This document shows positions 1 through 5,085 of a stretch of DNA of 5,159 bases, piece after piece. Location: the NCBI GenBank assembly GCA_007132635.1, contig SLOG01000333.1, forward strand, positions 1 through 5,159, read 5' to 3'. The stretch is from Limnochordia bacterium (GTDB lineage Bacteria; Bacillota; Limnochordia; Darwinibacteriales; SLO01). Positions within the stretch are counted from its first letter, which is position 1. Each line of letters opens with the position of its first letter. The notes below the pieces were generated by a model. The model did no database searches. It saw nothing but the letters and a program-made list of their open reading frames with translations, and was not told the origin of the DNA. A program made the position numbers and the translations under genes.

Positions 1-88
1 CACCGAACGTGTGATGGAATTCGTTCCCTTTGGAAAACGATATGCTGCGGTTGTGCAGGCTGTGAAGGAGGCCCTGCCGTGTTGGTAA
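1..88 (+). CDS. tsaE: tRNA t6A biosynthesis ATPase TsaE, C-terminal end (partial, 5' truncated)
   Basis: Read from position 2, an open frame of 28 codons runs off the left edge and stops at TAA 86-88. The visible residues, TERVMEFVPFGKRYAAVVQAV and a few more, look like the last strand and helix of TsaE (YjeE/YdiB) proteins, which commonly end with an 'I-x-F-x-P-x-G-x-R-Y' type segment. TsaE is a P-loop ATPase that binds the TsaB-TsaD heterodimer and is needed for cycling of tRNA threonylcarbamoyl-A37 synthesis. The P-loop and other catalytic parts lie outside the window, so the call rests on this short tail plus its position directly before tsaB, the usual order in Bacillota. Its last 10 bases overlap the tsaB start, which suggests translational coupling. 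Confidence 0.72.
   Translation, partial: TERVMEFVPFGKRYAAVVQAVKEALPCW
65..71 (+). promoter_or_regulatory. tsaB ribosome binding site
   Basis: AAGGAGG is a full match to the anti-Shine-Dalgarno sequence. It lies inside the tsaE coding end, 7 nt before GTG 79, and it fixes that GTG as the tsaB start. Confidence 0.85.
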
Positions 89-756
89 TAGGTTTGGATA
101 CGTCAACTATGGTAGGCGGGGTCAGCTTGGTGGGCCCGGACGGGCTGGTCGGTGAATATGTGCTGAACGTACGGTCTACGCACTCTGAACGGCTGCTTCC
201 GGCGGTCGAGCGTGTGCTTGAGGACGCGGGGGTGTCTTTGGACACAGTGGATGGTATCGCGGTGGTAACCGGTCCTGGTTCGTTTACCGGCCTGCGGATC
301 GGGGCTGCCACCGCTAAGGGGTTTGCCTATGCTCTGAAGAAACCTGTTGTCGGAGTGAGTGTTCTGGAAGCCTTAGCGTGGCAGTTCCAATGGTTTTCCG
401 GACTCGTCTGCTCCCTCATTGATGCTCGGCGGCAGACTGTATACGCGCAGGTCTTTCGCCGTCTACAGCCGGTAACCGGTGCCGTGAATTGCTCAGTCGC
501 GGCTGTTGTCGCGACGTGCTGCTCCCAGTCTGAACCGGTCTTATTCGCTGGCGACGGCGCGCTGGTGTATGAACAGCAGCTAAATGATGCGTGGATGGTG
601 CTGCCGTCTCGCGAACAGCGGGTGCTCCACACAGCCAGCGTTGCCGGTTTGGGGCGAAAACTACTGCTAGAGGGCCGGCAGACGGATGCCATGACGCTGG
701 TTCCTACCTATATGCGGAAATCGGAGGCGGAGTTGAAGTGGGAACAGAAGACGTGA
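79..756 (+). CDS. tsaB: tRNA threonylcarbamoyladenosine biosynthesis protein TsaB
   Basis: TsaB is the catalytically inactive paralogue of TsaD. It dimerises with TsaD and scaffolds the cytoplasmic TsaB-TsaD-TsaE complex, which places threonylcarbamoyl on A37 of ANN-reading tRNAs. The 225-residue product has the usual family length. It opens with the ASKHA-fold phosphate-1 strand (VIGLDTST, residues 3-10), then the STHSERLLP segment (33-41), and the diagnostic TGPGSFTGLRIG motif at 64-75. As in other TsaB proteins, the metal-binding histidine pair of TsaD is absent and the C-terminal half is degenerate (residues about 110-225 are weakly conserved). The GTG start at 79 has a perfect Shine-Dalgarno 7 nt upstream and overlaps the tsaE end by 10 bp. 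The stop (TGA 754-756) overlaps the likely rimI start as GTGA. A synonym in B. subtilis is ydiC. Confidence 0.95.
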   Translation: MLVIGLDTSTMVGGVSLVGPDGLVGEYVLNVRSTHSERLLPAVERVLEDAGVSLDTVDGIAVVTGPGSFTGLRIGAATAKGFAYALKKPVVGVSVLEALAWQFQWFSGLVCSLIDARRQTVYAQVFRRLQPVTGAVNCSVAAVVATCCSQSEPVLFAGDGALVYEQQLNDAWMVLPSREQRVLHTASVAGLGRKLLLEGRQTDAMTLVPTYMRKSEAELKWEQKT

Positions 757-1244
757 TCACTATCGTTTCCATGGAATTTGAGCACCTTCCGGACATCCAG
801 ATCATTGAGCAGCGTTCCTTTGCCTCACCCTGGTCTTACAGCGCTTTTTTGTCAGAACTCTTTGAGAATGATAATGCCTTTTACTTGGTGGCGCAGTCTC
901 GCGATACAGTGGTTGGTTACGTGGGTGTGTGGATCATCCTGGATGAGGGTCACATAACCAACATCGCCGTCGATCCGCGCTATCGTGGCCGCGGTATTGG
1001 TTCTCGTCTACTGCAAGCTGTGACGGCCGTGGCGCAGACCCAAGGTGTGACGCGCATGACCTTAGAGGTCCGAGTCTCCAATATAGAAGCGCAGAGACTG
1101 TATAGGCGCTTGGGTTACGAAGTGAGTGGGGTGCGGAAACAGTACTATCGTGACAACAACGAAGATGCACTTATCATGTGGAGGGATTTGACGAAGGATG
1201 CAGGCGGAGAGACTGACTCTCGGAATCGAAACAAGCTGCGATGA
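753..1244 (+). CDS. rimI: Ribosomal-protein-alanine N-acetyltransferase RimI (GNAT family)
   Basis: RimI acetylates protein N-termini using acetyl-CoA; in E. coli its known target is ribosomal protein S18. From GTG 753 the product is 163 residues. The GNAT core is complete: N-terminal IEQRSFASPWS (18-28), strand 4 ITNIAVDP (68-75), acetyl-CoA pyrophosphate loop RGRGIG (78-83, the R-x-x-G-x-G pattern), and LEVRVSNIEAQRLYRRLGY (104-122). E105 and Y117 there match the catalytic base and acid of E. coli RimI (E103, Y115). The C-terminal NEDALIMW block is typical of Gram-positive RimI. GTG 753 is chosen because IVSM then aligns with the usual IRxM opening and it overlaps the tsaB stop by 4 nt. GTG 738, with GGAGG at 723-727, is a real alternative (168 residues). 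The last 15 or so residues read through the start of tsaD and extend past the normal family end. Confidence 0.9.
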   Translation: MITIVSMEFEHLPDIQIIEQRSFASPWSYSAFLSELFENDNAFYLVAQSRDTVVGYVGVWIILDEGHITNIAVDPRYRGRGIGSRLLQAVTAVAQTQGVTRMTLEVRVSNIEAQRLYRRLGYEVSGVRKQYYRDNNEDALIMWRDLTKDAGGETDSRNRNKLR

Positions 1245-2220
1245 AACAGCGGCAGCTGTCGTTGCGGATGGCCGGAAGATTCTATCAAATATCATCGCCA
1301 GCCAAGTGGATATTCATCAGCGCTTCGGCGGTGTTGTTCCGGAAATCGCCTCTCGCCACCACATTGCTGCTGTGCTGCCTATAGTGGACCGCGCGCTGCG
1401 GGAGGCCGCTGTTGATTTGGCAGATATTGAGGTCGTTGCGGCGACCCAGGGACCGGGCCTTGTCGGAGGGCTTTTGGTTGGCTTGGCAGCGGGTAAGGCC
1501 ATGGCATTTGCCCTGAACAAGCCGCTGGTGGGTGTCAATCATATCGAGGGGCATATTTACGCGAACTTCCTAGCCCATCCAGAGGTTAACCCTCCCTTAA
1601 TTTGCTTAACCGTATCTGGGGGCCATACGGATCTTCTGTATATTCCCAAGTTGGGTGAGTACAGGATCCTGGGACGAACCCGCGATGACGCTGCGGGAGA
1701 AGCGTTTGACAAGATTGCCCGGGTCTTGGGACTGCCCTATCCGGGCGGCCCGGAGATTGACAAGCTGGCGCAGCAGGGAGACCCGCAGGCGATAGATTTT
1801 CCGCGGGGCCTGGCTGATAGCGGCAATTTCGATTTTAGCTTCAGTGGACTGAAGACGGCGGCCCTGAACTACATCAATCAGAGCCGGCAGCGGAACGAGA
1901 CCTTGCCATTGGCGGACTTTGCCGCGAGTCTGCAGTGGTCTATTGTGGATGTGCTGACGGGCAAACTGCTAGCAGCAGCTCGAGCCTATGGTGTCCGCAG
2001 CATTGTCCTTTCTGGTGGGGTCGCTGCTAACAGCATGCTGCGCCGGCATCTTTCCCGACAGGCCTCTGTCATGGGGCTGACTGTCCTGTATCCGCCGCCT
2101 GTGCTGTGTACGGACAATGCAGCGATGATAGCTAGTGCCGGGTTCTTCCGGTATCTTGCTGGCTGGCGGTCTGGCTGGAATCTCAATGCCCAGCCTTCGC
2201 TGCGCCTGGGAGATGATTGA
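1198..2220 (+). CDS. tsaD: tRNA N6-adenosine threonylcarbamoyltransferase TsaD (Kae1/Gcp/YgjD family)
   Basis: TsaD is the catalytic subunit that transfers the threonylcarbamoyl group from threonylcarbamoyl-AMP to N6 of A37 in tRNAs, giving t6A. The 340-residue product has full family length. Motifs in order: GIETSCDETA (9-18), the ASxRH-type segment PEIASRHH (48-55), TQGPGLVGGLLVG (83-95), the metal-binding pair H115 and H119 in NHIEGH, SGGHT (140-144), DDAAGEAFDKIARVLGLPYPGGP, FSFSGLKTA, LSGGVAANSMLRR, and the C-terminal CTDNAAMIA carrying the last metal-site aspartate. All expected catalytic and binding residues are present. The ATG at 1198 follows GGAGGG (1180-1185) by 12 nt, slightly long, with an AAGG directly before the ATG. 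It overlaps the 3' end of rimI by 47 bp. It is the last gene of the tsa operon; no clear terminator follows it. Older literature calls it gcp, a glycoprotease, which is a misnomer. Confidence 0.97.
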   Translation: MQAERLTLGIETSCDETAAAVVADGRKILSNIIASQVDIHQRFGGVVPEIASRHHIAAVLPIVDRALREAAVDLADIEVVAATQGPGLVGGLLVGLAAGKAMAFALNKPLVGVNHIEGHIYANFLAHPEVNPPLICLTVSGGHTDLLYIPKLGEYRILGRTRDDAAGEAFDKIARVLGLPYPGGPEIDKLAQQGDPQAIDFPRGLADSGNFDFSFSGLKTAALNYINQSRQRNETLPLADFAASLQWSIVDVLTGKLLAAARAYGVRSIVLSGGVAANSMLRRHLSRQASVMGLTVLYPPPVLCTDNAAMIASAGFFRYLAGWRSGWNLNAQPSLRLGDD

Positions 2221-2295
2221 CGGAGTAAAAAGCACTAAGGACTCGCCTGGACTAGATTAAGGGAGAAGAATGGCTTAGATCGCCGGATAGAGTGT

Positions 2296-2324
2296 TTGCA
2301 AAAGGCTTGCCGGTTTTGTAAGAT
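2296..2324 (+). promoter_or_regulatory. Predicted sigma-A promoter for groES-groEL
   Basis: A -35 hexamer TTGCAA (2296-2301) is followed after exactly 17 nt by a -10 hexamer TAAGAT (2319-2324), each matching consensus at 4 of 6 positions. Transcription would start near 2331, which places the CIRCE element from about +5 onward, the standard arrangement for HrcA-repressed groE promoters. The vegetative-type boxes plus CIRCE fit class I heat-shock control rather than an alternative sigma factor. Confidence 0.7.
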
Positions 2325-2335
2325 ATGAATTGGGT

Positions 2336-2362
2336 TTAGCACTCACTACGAAGGAGTGCTAA
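2336..2362 (+). promoter_or_regulatory. CIRCE operator (HrcA binding site)
   Basis: TTAGCACTC (2336-2344), a 9-nt spacer, and GAGTGCTAA (2354-2362) form the full consensus inverted repeat with no mismatch. CIRCE is bound by the repressor HrcA, whose activity depends on GroEL, so free chaperonin feeds back to shut off groESL. In the transcript the same bases would form a 9-bp stem with a 9-nt loop near the 5' end of the leader. hrcA itself is not in this window. Confidence 0.97.
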
Positions 2363-2378
2363 TAAACTAGTACGGTCG

Positions 2379-2404
2379 TCCTGATGAAGGGGACCAGATC
2401 AGGA
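2379..2404 (+). promoter_or_regulatory. Second leader hairpin upstream of the groES ribosome binding site
   Basis: TCCTGAT (2379-2385) and ATCAGGA (2398-2404) are perfect 7-bp inverted repeats around a 12-nt loop, ending 4 nt before the groES Shine-Dalgarno. There is no T-run, so it is not an intrinsic terminator. The pairing is seen directly; any role in mRNA stability or translation is inference. Confidence 0.45.
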
Positions 2405-2414
2405 TATGAAGGGG
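2384..2414 (+). repeat. Short direct repeat ATGAAGGGG in the groES leader
   Basis: The 9-mer ATGAAGGGG occurs at 2384-2392 and again at 2406-2414, 22 nt apart. The second copy contains the groES ribosome binding site; the first lies partly in the loop of the hairpin at 2379-2404 and presents an SD-like AAGGGGA with no start codon at a usable distance. It may be chance in a purine-rich leader. Confidence 0.4.
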
Positions 2415-2415
2415 G
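2409..2415 (+). promoter_or_regulatory. groES ribosome binding site
   Basis: AAGGGGG lies 9 nt before GTG 2425. It differs from AAGGAGG at one position, where a G-U pair with the 16S tail is still possible. It supports the GTG start. Confidence 0.7.
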
Positions 2416-2424
2416 TACTCATAA

Positions 2425-2712
2425 GTGAACGTCAAACCATTAGCTGATCGTGTTGTTGTGAAGGTACTCGAAGCGGAAGAAATGACTTCGAGCGGCATCG
2501 TCCTGCCAGACACCGCAAAAGAGAAACCACAGCAGGGAAAGATTTTAGCGGTAGGACCGGGCCGTCGTTCGGAAAACGGCGATCTCATCGCTCCGGAAGT
2601 CAAAGAGGGTGATATCGTTGTTTTCGCGAAATACGCCGGCACCGAGGTCAAATACCAGGGCGAGGAGCTGCTGGTACTTAAAGAAAGTGATTTACTGGCA
2701 GTGTTAGCCTAA
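2425..2712 (+). CDS. groES: Co-chaperonin GroES (Hsp10)
   Basis: GroES forms the heptameric lid that caps the GroEL ring and encloses the folding chamber in the cytoplasm. The 95-residue product is the usual length (94-97). It begins NVKPLADRVVVK, the conserved first strand. The flexible mobile loop spans about residues 16-36, with the GroEL-contacting tripeptide I25-V26-L27 inside SSGIVLPDTAKEKPQQG. KILAVGPG (39-46) and the roof hairpin GRRSENGDLIAPEV follow, then EGDIVVFAKYAGTEV and the terminal ESDLLAVL strand. The start is GTG, less common for this gene, but no ATG lies in frame nearby and the protein begins exactly where GroES homologues begin. It is co-transcribed with groEL, 30 nt downstream, from the CIRCE-controlled promoter. 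Confidence 0.98.
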   Translation: MNVKPLADRVVVKVLEAEEMTSSGIVLPDTAKEKPQQGKILAVGPGRRSENGDLIAPEVKEGDIVVFAKYAGTEVKYQGEELLVLKESDLLAVLA

Positions 2713-2725
2713 ACTAGACTAATGT

Positions 2726-2736
2726 AAAGGAAGGTG
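2726..2736 (+). promoter_or_regulatory. groEL ribosome binding site
   Basis: The purine-rich AAAGGAAGGTG precedes ATG 2743 by 6 nt. It decides the start: an in-frame GTG at 2734 overlaps this site and leaves only about 3 nt after AAAGG, so it is too close to serve as initiator. Confidence 0.75.
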
Positions 2737-2742
2737 ACAGTA

Positions 2743-4374
2743 ATGGCCAAGGATTTACTCTTCCGTGAAGATGCCCGGAAAAAACTTGAGCGCGGAGTCA
2801 ACGCCCTAGCAGATGCTGTAAAAATCACCCTGGGCCCAAAAGGCCGCAATGTAGTATTGGAGAAAAAATACGGCTCTCCGACTATCACAAACGATGGTGT
2901 AACCATTGCTCGGGAAATCGAGTTGGAAGATCCATTTGAAAATATGGGTGCTCAGCTTGTCAAAGAAGTAGCGACCAAGACTAACGATGTAGCCGGTGAT
3001 GGAACCACCACGGCCACCGTATTGGCGCAAGCCATCATCCGTGAAGGCCTGAAAAATGTGGCAGCTGGCGCTAACCCTATGTATCTGAAGAAGGGTATCG
3101 AGCAGGCAACCAGCCTTGTTGTCAAGCGCATCGGTGAGACGGCGAAACCTATCGAGACCAAAGAAGCCATCGCTCAGGTTGCGTCGATTTCTGCCGCTGA
3201 CTCCGAGATCGGCGATCTGATTGCCGAAGCTATGGAGAAGGTTGGCAAAGACGGCGTTATTACCGTTGAGGAATCCAACACCTTGGGTACCACATTGGAT
3301 GTTGTTGAAGGAATGCAGTTTGACAGAGGCTATGTATCGCCTTACATGGTAACCGACAGTGAGCGTATGGAAGCCGTTTTGGAGGATCCATACATTCTGA
3401 TTACCGATAAGAAGATCAGCGCTGTTAATGACATGCTGCCTGTCCTAGAGAAAACCATGCAGCTGAGCAAGCCGCTCTTTATCATCGCTGAGGACGTAGA
3501 AGGGGAAGCTCTAGCCACCCTCGTCGTCAACAAGCTGCGCGGCACGCTTAACGTGGTAGCTGTTAAGGCCCCTGGCTTCGGCGACCGGCGCAAGGCTATG
3601 CTGAGCGACATCGCAGTTGTGACCGGCGGTCAGGTCATCTCTGAAGAAGTCGGTTTGAAGTTGGAGAACACAACAGTTGATATGCTCGGCTCTGCTCGTC
3701 AGATTCGTGTGACGAAAGAAGAAACAACCATCGTTGACGGTAAAGGCAAGTCGGAAGATATTCAGGGCCGCATCGGTCAAATCCGCAACGAGATTGAAGA
3801 CACTACTTCGGACTACGACAAGGAGAAATTGCAGGAGCGCTTGGCGAAGTTGTCCGGCGGTGTTGCAGTCATCCAGGTTGGGGCGGCCACCGAGACTGAG
3901 CTAAAAGAGAAGAAGCACCGCATCGAGGACGCTCTTTCGGCTACCCGCGCGGCTGTTGAGGAAGGCATCGTAGCTGGCGGCGGCACTATGCTTGCTGACG
4001 CTGTAACAGCCCTTGATAACCTTGGGGCTTCCGGTGATATAGCGACTGGTATCGATTTGGTACGCCGCTCGTTAGTCGAGCCCCTGCGCTTGATTGCCCA
4101 GAACGCTGGAGTCGAAGGCGCTATCGTGGTTGAGAAGGTCAAGGTATCTGAACTTGGTATCGGCTTTGACGTACTCACCAATGAATATGTCAATATGGTC
4201 GAAAAAGGTATCATCGACCCGGCGAAGGTAACCCGCAGTGCACTGCAGAATGCGGCGTCCATCTCAGCCATGCTTCTGACAACCGAAGTTCTCATTGCTG
4301 ACCAGCCTGAAGACGAGCCACCGGCACCAGCTGGCGGACATGGCGGCGGCATGGGAATGCCCGGCATGATGTAA
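2743..4374 (+). CDS. groEL: Chaperonin GroEL (Hsp60, Cpn60)
   Basis: GroEL is the ATP-driven double-ring chaperonin that folds cytoplasmic proteins with GroES. From ATG 2743 the product is 543 residues and starts MAKDLLF, the usual opening; an in-frame GTG at 2734 would add three residues but overlaps the ribosome binding site. Equatorial ATP-binding motifs are intact: TLGPKGRNV (29-37), NDGVTIAREIEL, and GDGTTTATVLA with D86 (E. coli D87). The intermediate-domain catalytic aspartate is D396 in EDALSATRAAVEEG (E. coli D398). The apical substrate/GroES face includes GYVSPYM (196-202), with M202 where E. coli has F204, and DVEGEALATLVVNKLRG, KAPGFGDRRKAML. TRSALQNAAS lies in the C-terminal equatorial part. 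The protein ends in a flexible Gly-Met tail, GGHGGGMGMPGMM (531-543). It is the second gene of the CIRCE-regulated operon and is followed by a strong terminator. Confidence 0.99.
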   Translation: MAKDLLFREDARKKLERGVNALADAVKITLGPKGRNVVLEKKYGSPTITNDGVTIAREIELEDPFENMGAQLVKEVATKTNDVAGDGTTTATVLAQAIIREGLKNVAAGANPMYLKKGIEQATSLVVKRIGETAKPIETKEAIAQVASISAADSEIGDLIAEAMEKVGKDGVITVEESNTLGTTLDVVEGMQFDRGYVSPYMVTDSERMEAVLEDPYILITDKKISAVNDMLPVLEKTMQLSKPLFIIAEDVEGEALATLVVNKLRGTLNVVAVKAPGFGDRRKAMLSDIAVVTGGQVISEEVGLKLENTTVDMLGSARQIRVTKEETTIVDGKGKSEDIQGRIGQIRNEIEDTTSDYDKEKLQERLAKLSGGVAVIQVGAATETELKEKKHRIEDALSATRAAVEEGIVAGGGTMLADAVTALDNLGASGDIATGIDLVRRSLVEPLRLIAQNAGVEGAIVVEKVKVSELGIGFDVLTNEYVNMVEKGIIDPAKVTRSALQNAASISAMLLTTEVLIADQPEDEPPAPAGGHGGGMGMPGMM

Positions 4375-4388
4375 TCCAAGTGTAACCC

Positions 4389-4423
4389 GCAGGAGTCCTG
4401 TTTCGGCAGGACTTCTGTTTTTT
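4389..4423 (+). terminator. Rho-independent terminator of groES-groEL
   Basis: AGGAGTCCTG (4391-4400) pairs with CAGGACTTCT (4407-4416) across the loop TTTCGG, giving 10 bp with a single G-U pair. The stem can be extended outward by C4390-G4417. Six T residues follow at 4418-4423. It sits 15-16 nt after the groEL stop codon. Confidence 0.93.
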
Positions 4424-4450
4424 GTTATGGCTGGGACGATGCGCTGTAAC
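4422..4450 (+). promoter_or_regulatory. Possible weak promoter for hpt-guaA
   Basis: TTGTTA (4422-4427), a 17-nt spacer and TGTAAC (4445-4450) each match the sigma-A boxes at 4 of 6 positions, and a start near 4457 would leave a leader of about 20 nt before TTG 4478. A new promoter is expected here because a terminator lies just upstream, but the match is weak and its first bases overlap the terminator T-run. Confidence 0.25.
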
Positions 4451-4463
4451 TTAACAGATATTT

Positions 4464-4471
4464 AAGAGGGG
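4464..4471 (+). promoter_or_regulatory. Ribosome binding site for the upstream hpt start
   Basis: AAGAGGGG lies 6 nt before TTG 4478 at an ideal distance. It is the main reason for preferring this start over GTG 4532. Confidence 0.6.
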
Positions 4472-4477
4472 ATCCCT

Positions 4478-5071
4478 TTGGATTCGACGAATTCAGCACT
4501 ATTGTACGAAACAGAACGGGGAGTGGATGCAGTGGACGATGTCCAGCGGGTGTTGTTGAGCGAAGAAGAAATCGCGCGCAAGGTCAAGCAGCTCGGCGCG
4601 GCGATTACCGAGGACTACCAGGGTAAGGATCTTGTGCTGGTCGGGATTCTAAAAGGCGCCATCATATTCCTGGCCGACCTGATGCGAGAGATCAAGACAC
4701 CAGTTAATGTCGATTTCATGGCGGTTTCGAGTTATGCAGAGGGTACAACGAGTTCGGGAGTTGTCCGCATTCTTAAGGACCTCGATCTGTCGATCGAGAA
4801 TCGGCACATATTGATCGTGGAGGATATCGTTGATACGGGCTTGACCTTGGAGTATTTGGTGGATATCCTGCGTTCACGCCATCCGGCCAGCATTGGAGTG
4901 GCGGCCCTTTTGGACAAACCGGACCGGCGGTTGGTGGACATCATACCGGACTACTTAGGTTTTTCAATTCCCGACGAGTTTGTGGTGGGGTATGGATTGG
5001 ACTTTGCTGAGCAGTATCGTTCGCTTCCCTATGTGGGGATTTTAAAGCCGGACGCTTACCAAGACGCTTGA
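4478..5071 (+). CDS. hpt: Hypoxanthine(-guanine) phosphoribosyltransferase
   Basis: This enzyme salvages hypoxanthine and guanine with PRPP to give IMP and GMP in the cytoplasm. From TTG 4478 the product is 197 residues. Key parts: the LVGILKGAIIFLADLMR helix-strand (54-70), whose LKG is the usual cis-peptide pyrophosphate loop; the flexible-loop serine-tyrosine pair in SSY (84-86); the PRPP-binding motif VEDIVDTGLTL (114-124); K147 in LLDKP, which reads the purine O6; and FVVGYGLDFAEQYRSLPYVG near the C-terminus. A second in-frame start, GTG 4532, has GGGGAG (4518-4523) 8 nt upstream and would give 179 residues, close to the 180 of B. subtilis HprT and starting at the same place. Both starts are credible; the long form is listed because of its strong RBS. 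The neighbouring guaA also makes GMP, so the pair is a guanine-nucleotide unit. Confidence 0.93.
   Translation: MDSTNSALLYETERGVDAVDDVQRVLLSEEEIARKVKQLGAAITEDYQGKDLVLVGILKGAIIFLADLMREIKTPVNVDFMAVSSYAEGTTSSGVVRILKDLDLSIENRHILIVEDIVDTGLTLEYLVDILRSRHPASIGVAALLDKPDRRLVDIIPDYLGFSIPDEFVVGYGLDFAEQYRSLPYVGILKPDAYQDA
4518..4523 (+). promoter_or_regulatory. Internal ribosome binding site for the alternative hpt start
   Basis: GGGGAG stands 8 nt before GTG 4532 (codon 19 of the long form). If used, it yields an enzyme of standard family length beginning DDVQRVLLSEEEI. Confidence 0.45.
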
Positions 5072-5072
5072 T

Positions 5073-5078
5073 GGGAGG
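5073..5078 (+). promoter_or_regulatory. guaA ribosome binding site
   Basis: GGGAGG begins 1 nt after the hpt stop and ends 7 nt before ATG 5086. It favours 5086 over in-frame ATGs at 5071 (overlapping the hpt stop, no SD) and 5092 (13 nt away). Confidence 0.75.
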
Positions 5079-5085
5079 AACCGTC

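Larger units (their letters stand above)
2221..2424 (+). other. Intergenic regulatory region between tsaD and groES
   Basis: This 204-bp gene-free stretch separates the tsa operon from groESL. The first 75 bp (2221-2295) show no hairpin followed by a T-run, no ORF of note and no clear promoter. The remainder holds the groESL promoter, the CIRCE operator, a second small hairpin and the groES ribosome binding site, each listed separately. Confidence 0.8.

Noticed and set aside
591..752. Upstream extension of the rimI frame to ATG 591
   Set aside because: It would overlap tsaB by over 160 bp, and the extra residues have no resemblance to RimI, whose conserved sequence begins around 753.
1207..1221. 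Inverted repeat GAGAG-ACTGA-CTCTC near the tsaD start
   Set aside because: Only 5 bp of stem, lies in two overlapping coding frames and after the start codon; no regulatory reading is supported.
2261..2278. GGGAG followed by ATG GCT TAG, a ribosome-binding-site-like minimal ORF
   Set aside because: Two codons only, with spacing of 4 nt and upstream of the predicted groESL promoter; likely chance.
2384..2428. 14-codon ORF starting ATG 2384 and ending TGA 2426-2428 across the groES start, as a possible leader peptide
   Set aside because: No Shine-Dalgarno lies upstream of ATG 2384 and the peptide has no regulatory codon pattern.
2406..2447. Short ORF from ATG 2406 overlapping groES out of frame
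   Set aside because: The start codon sits directly against the groES ribosome binding site with no SD of its own, and the frame closes after 13 codons.
3813..4379. Long (188-codon) open frame on the - strand opposite groEL
   Set aside because: It is an antisense shadow of groEL, rich in Ser, Thr and Ala as expected from complementing GC-rich codons, with no recognisable domain. The + strand protein is unambiguous.
4375..4477. Search for a purine riboswitch or PurR-type operator before hpt
   Set aside because: Most of this 103-bp gap is the groEL terminator; the remaining roughly 50 bp is too short for a purine riboswitch and shows no matching motif.
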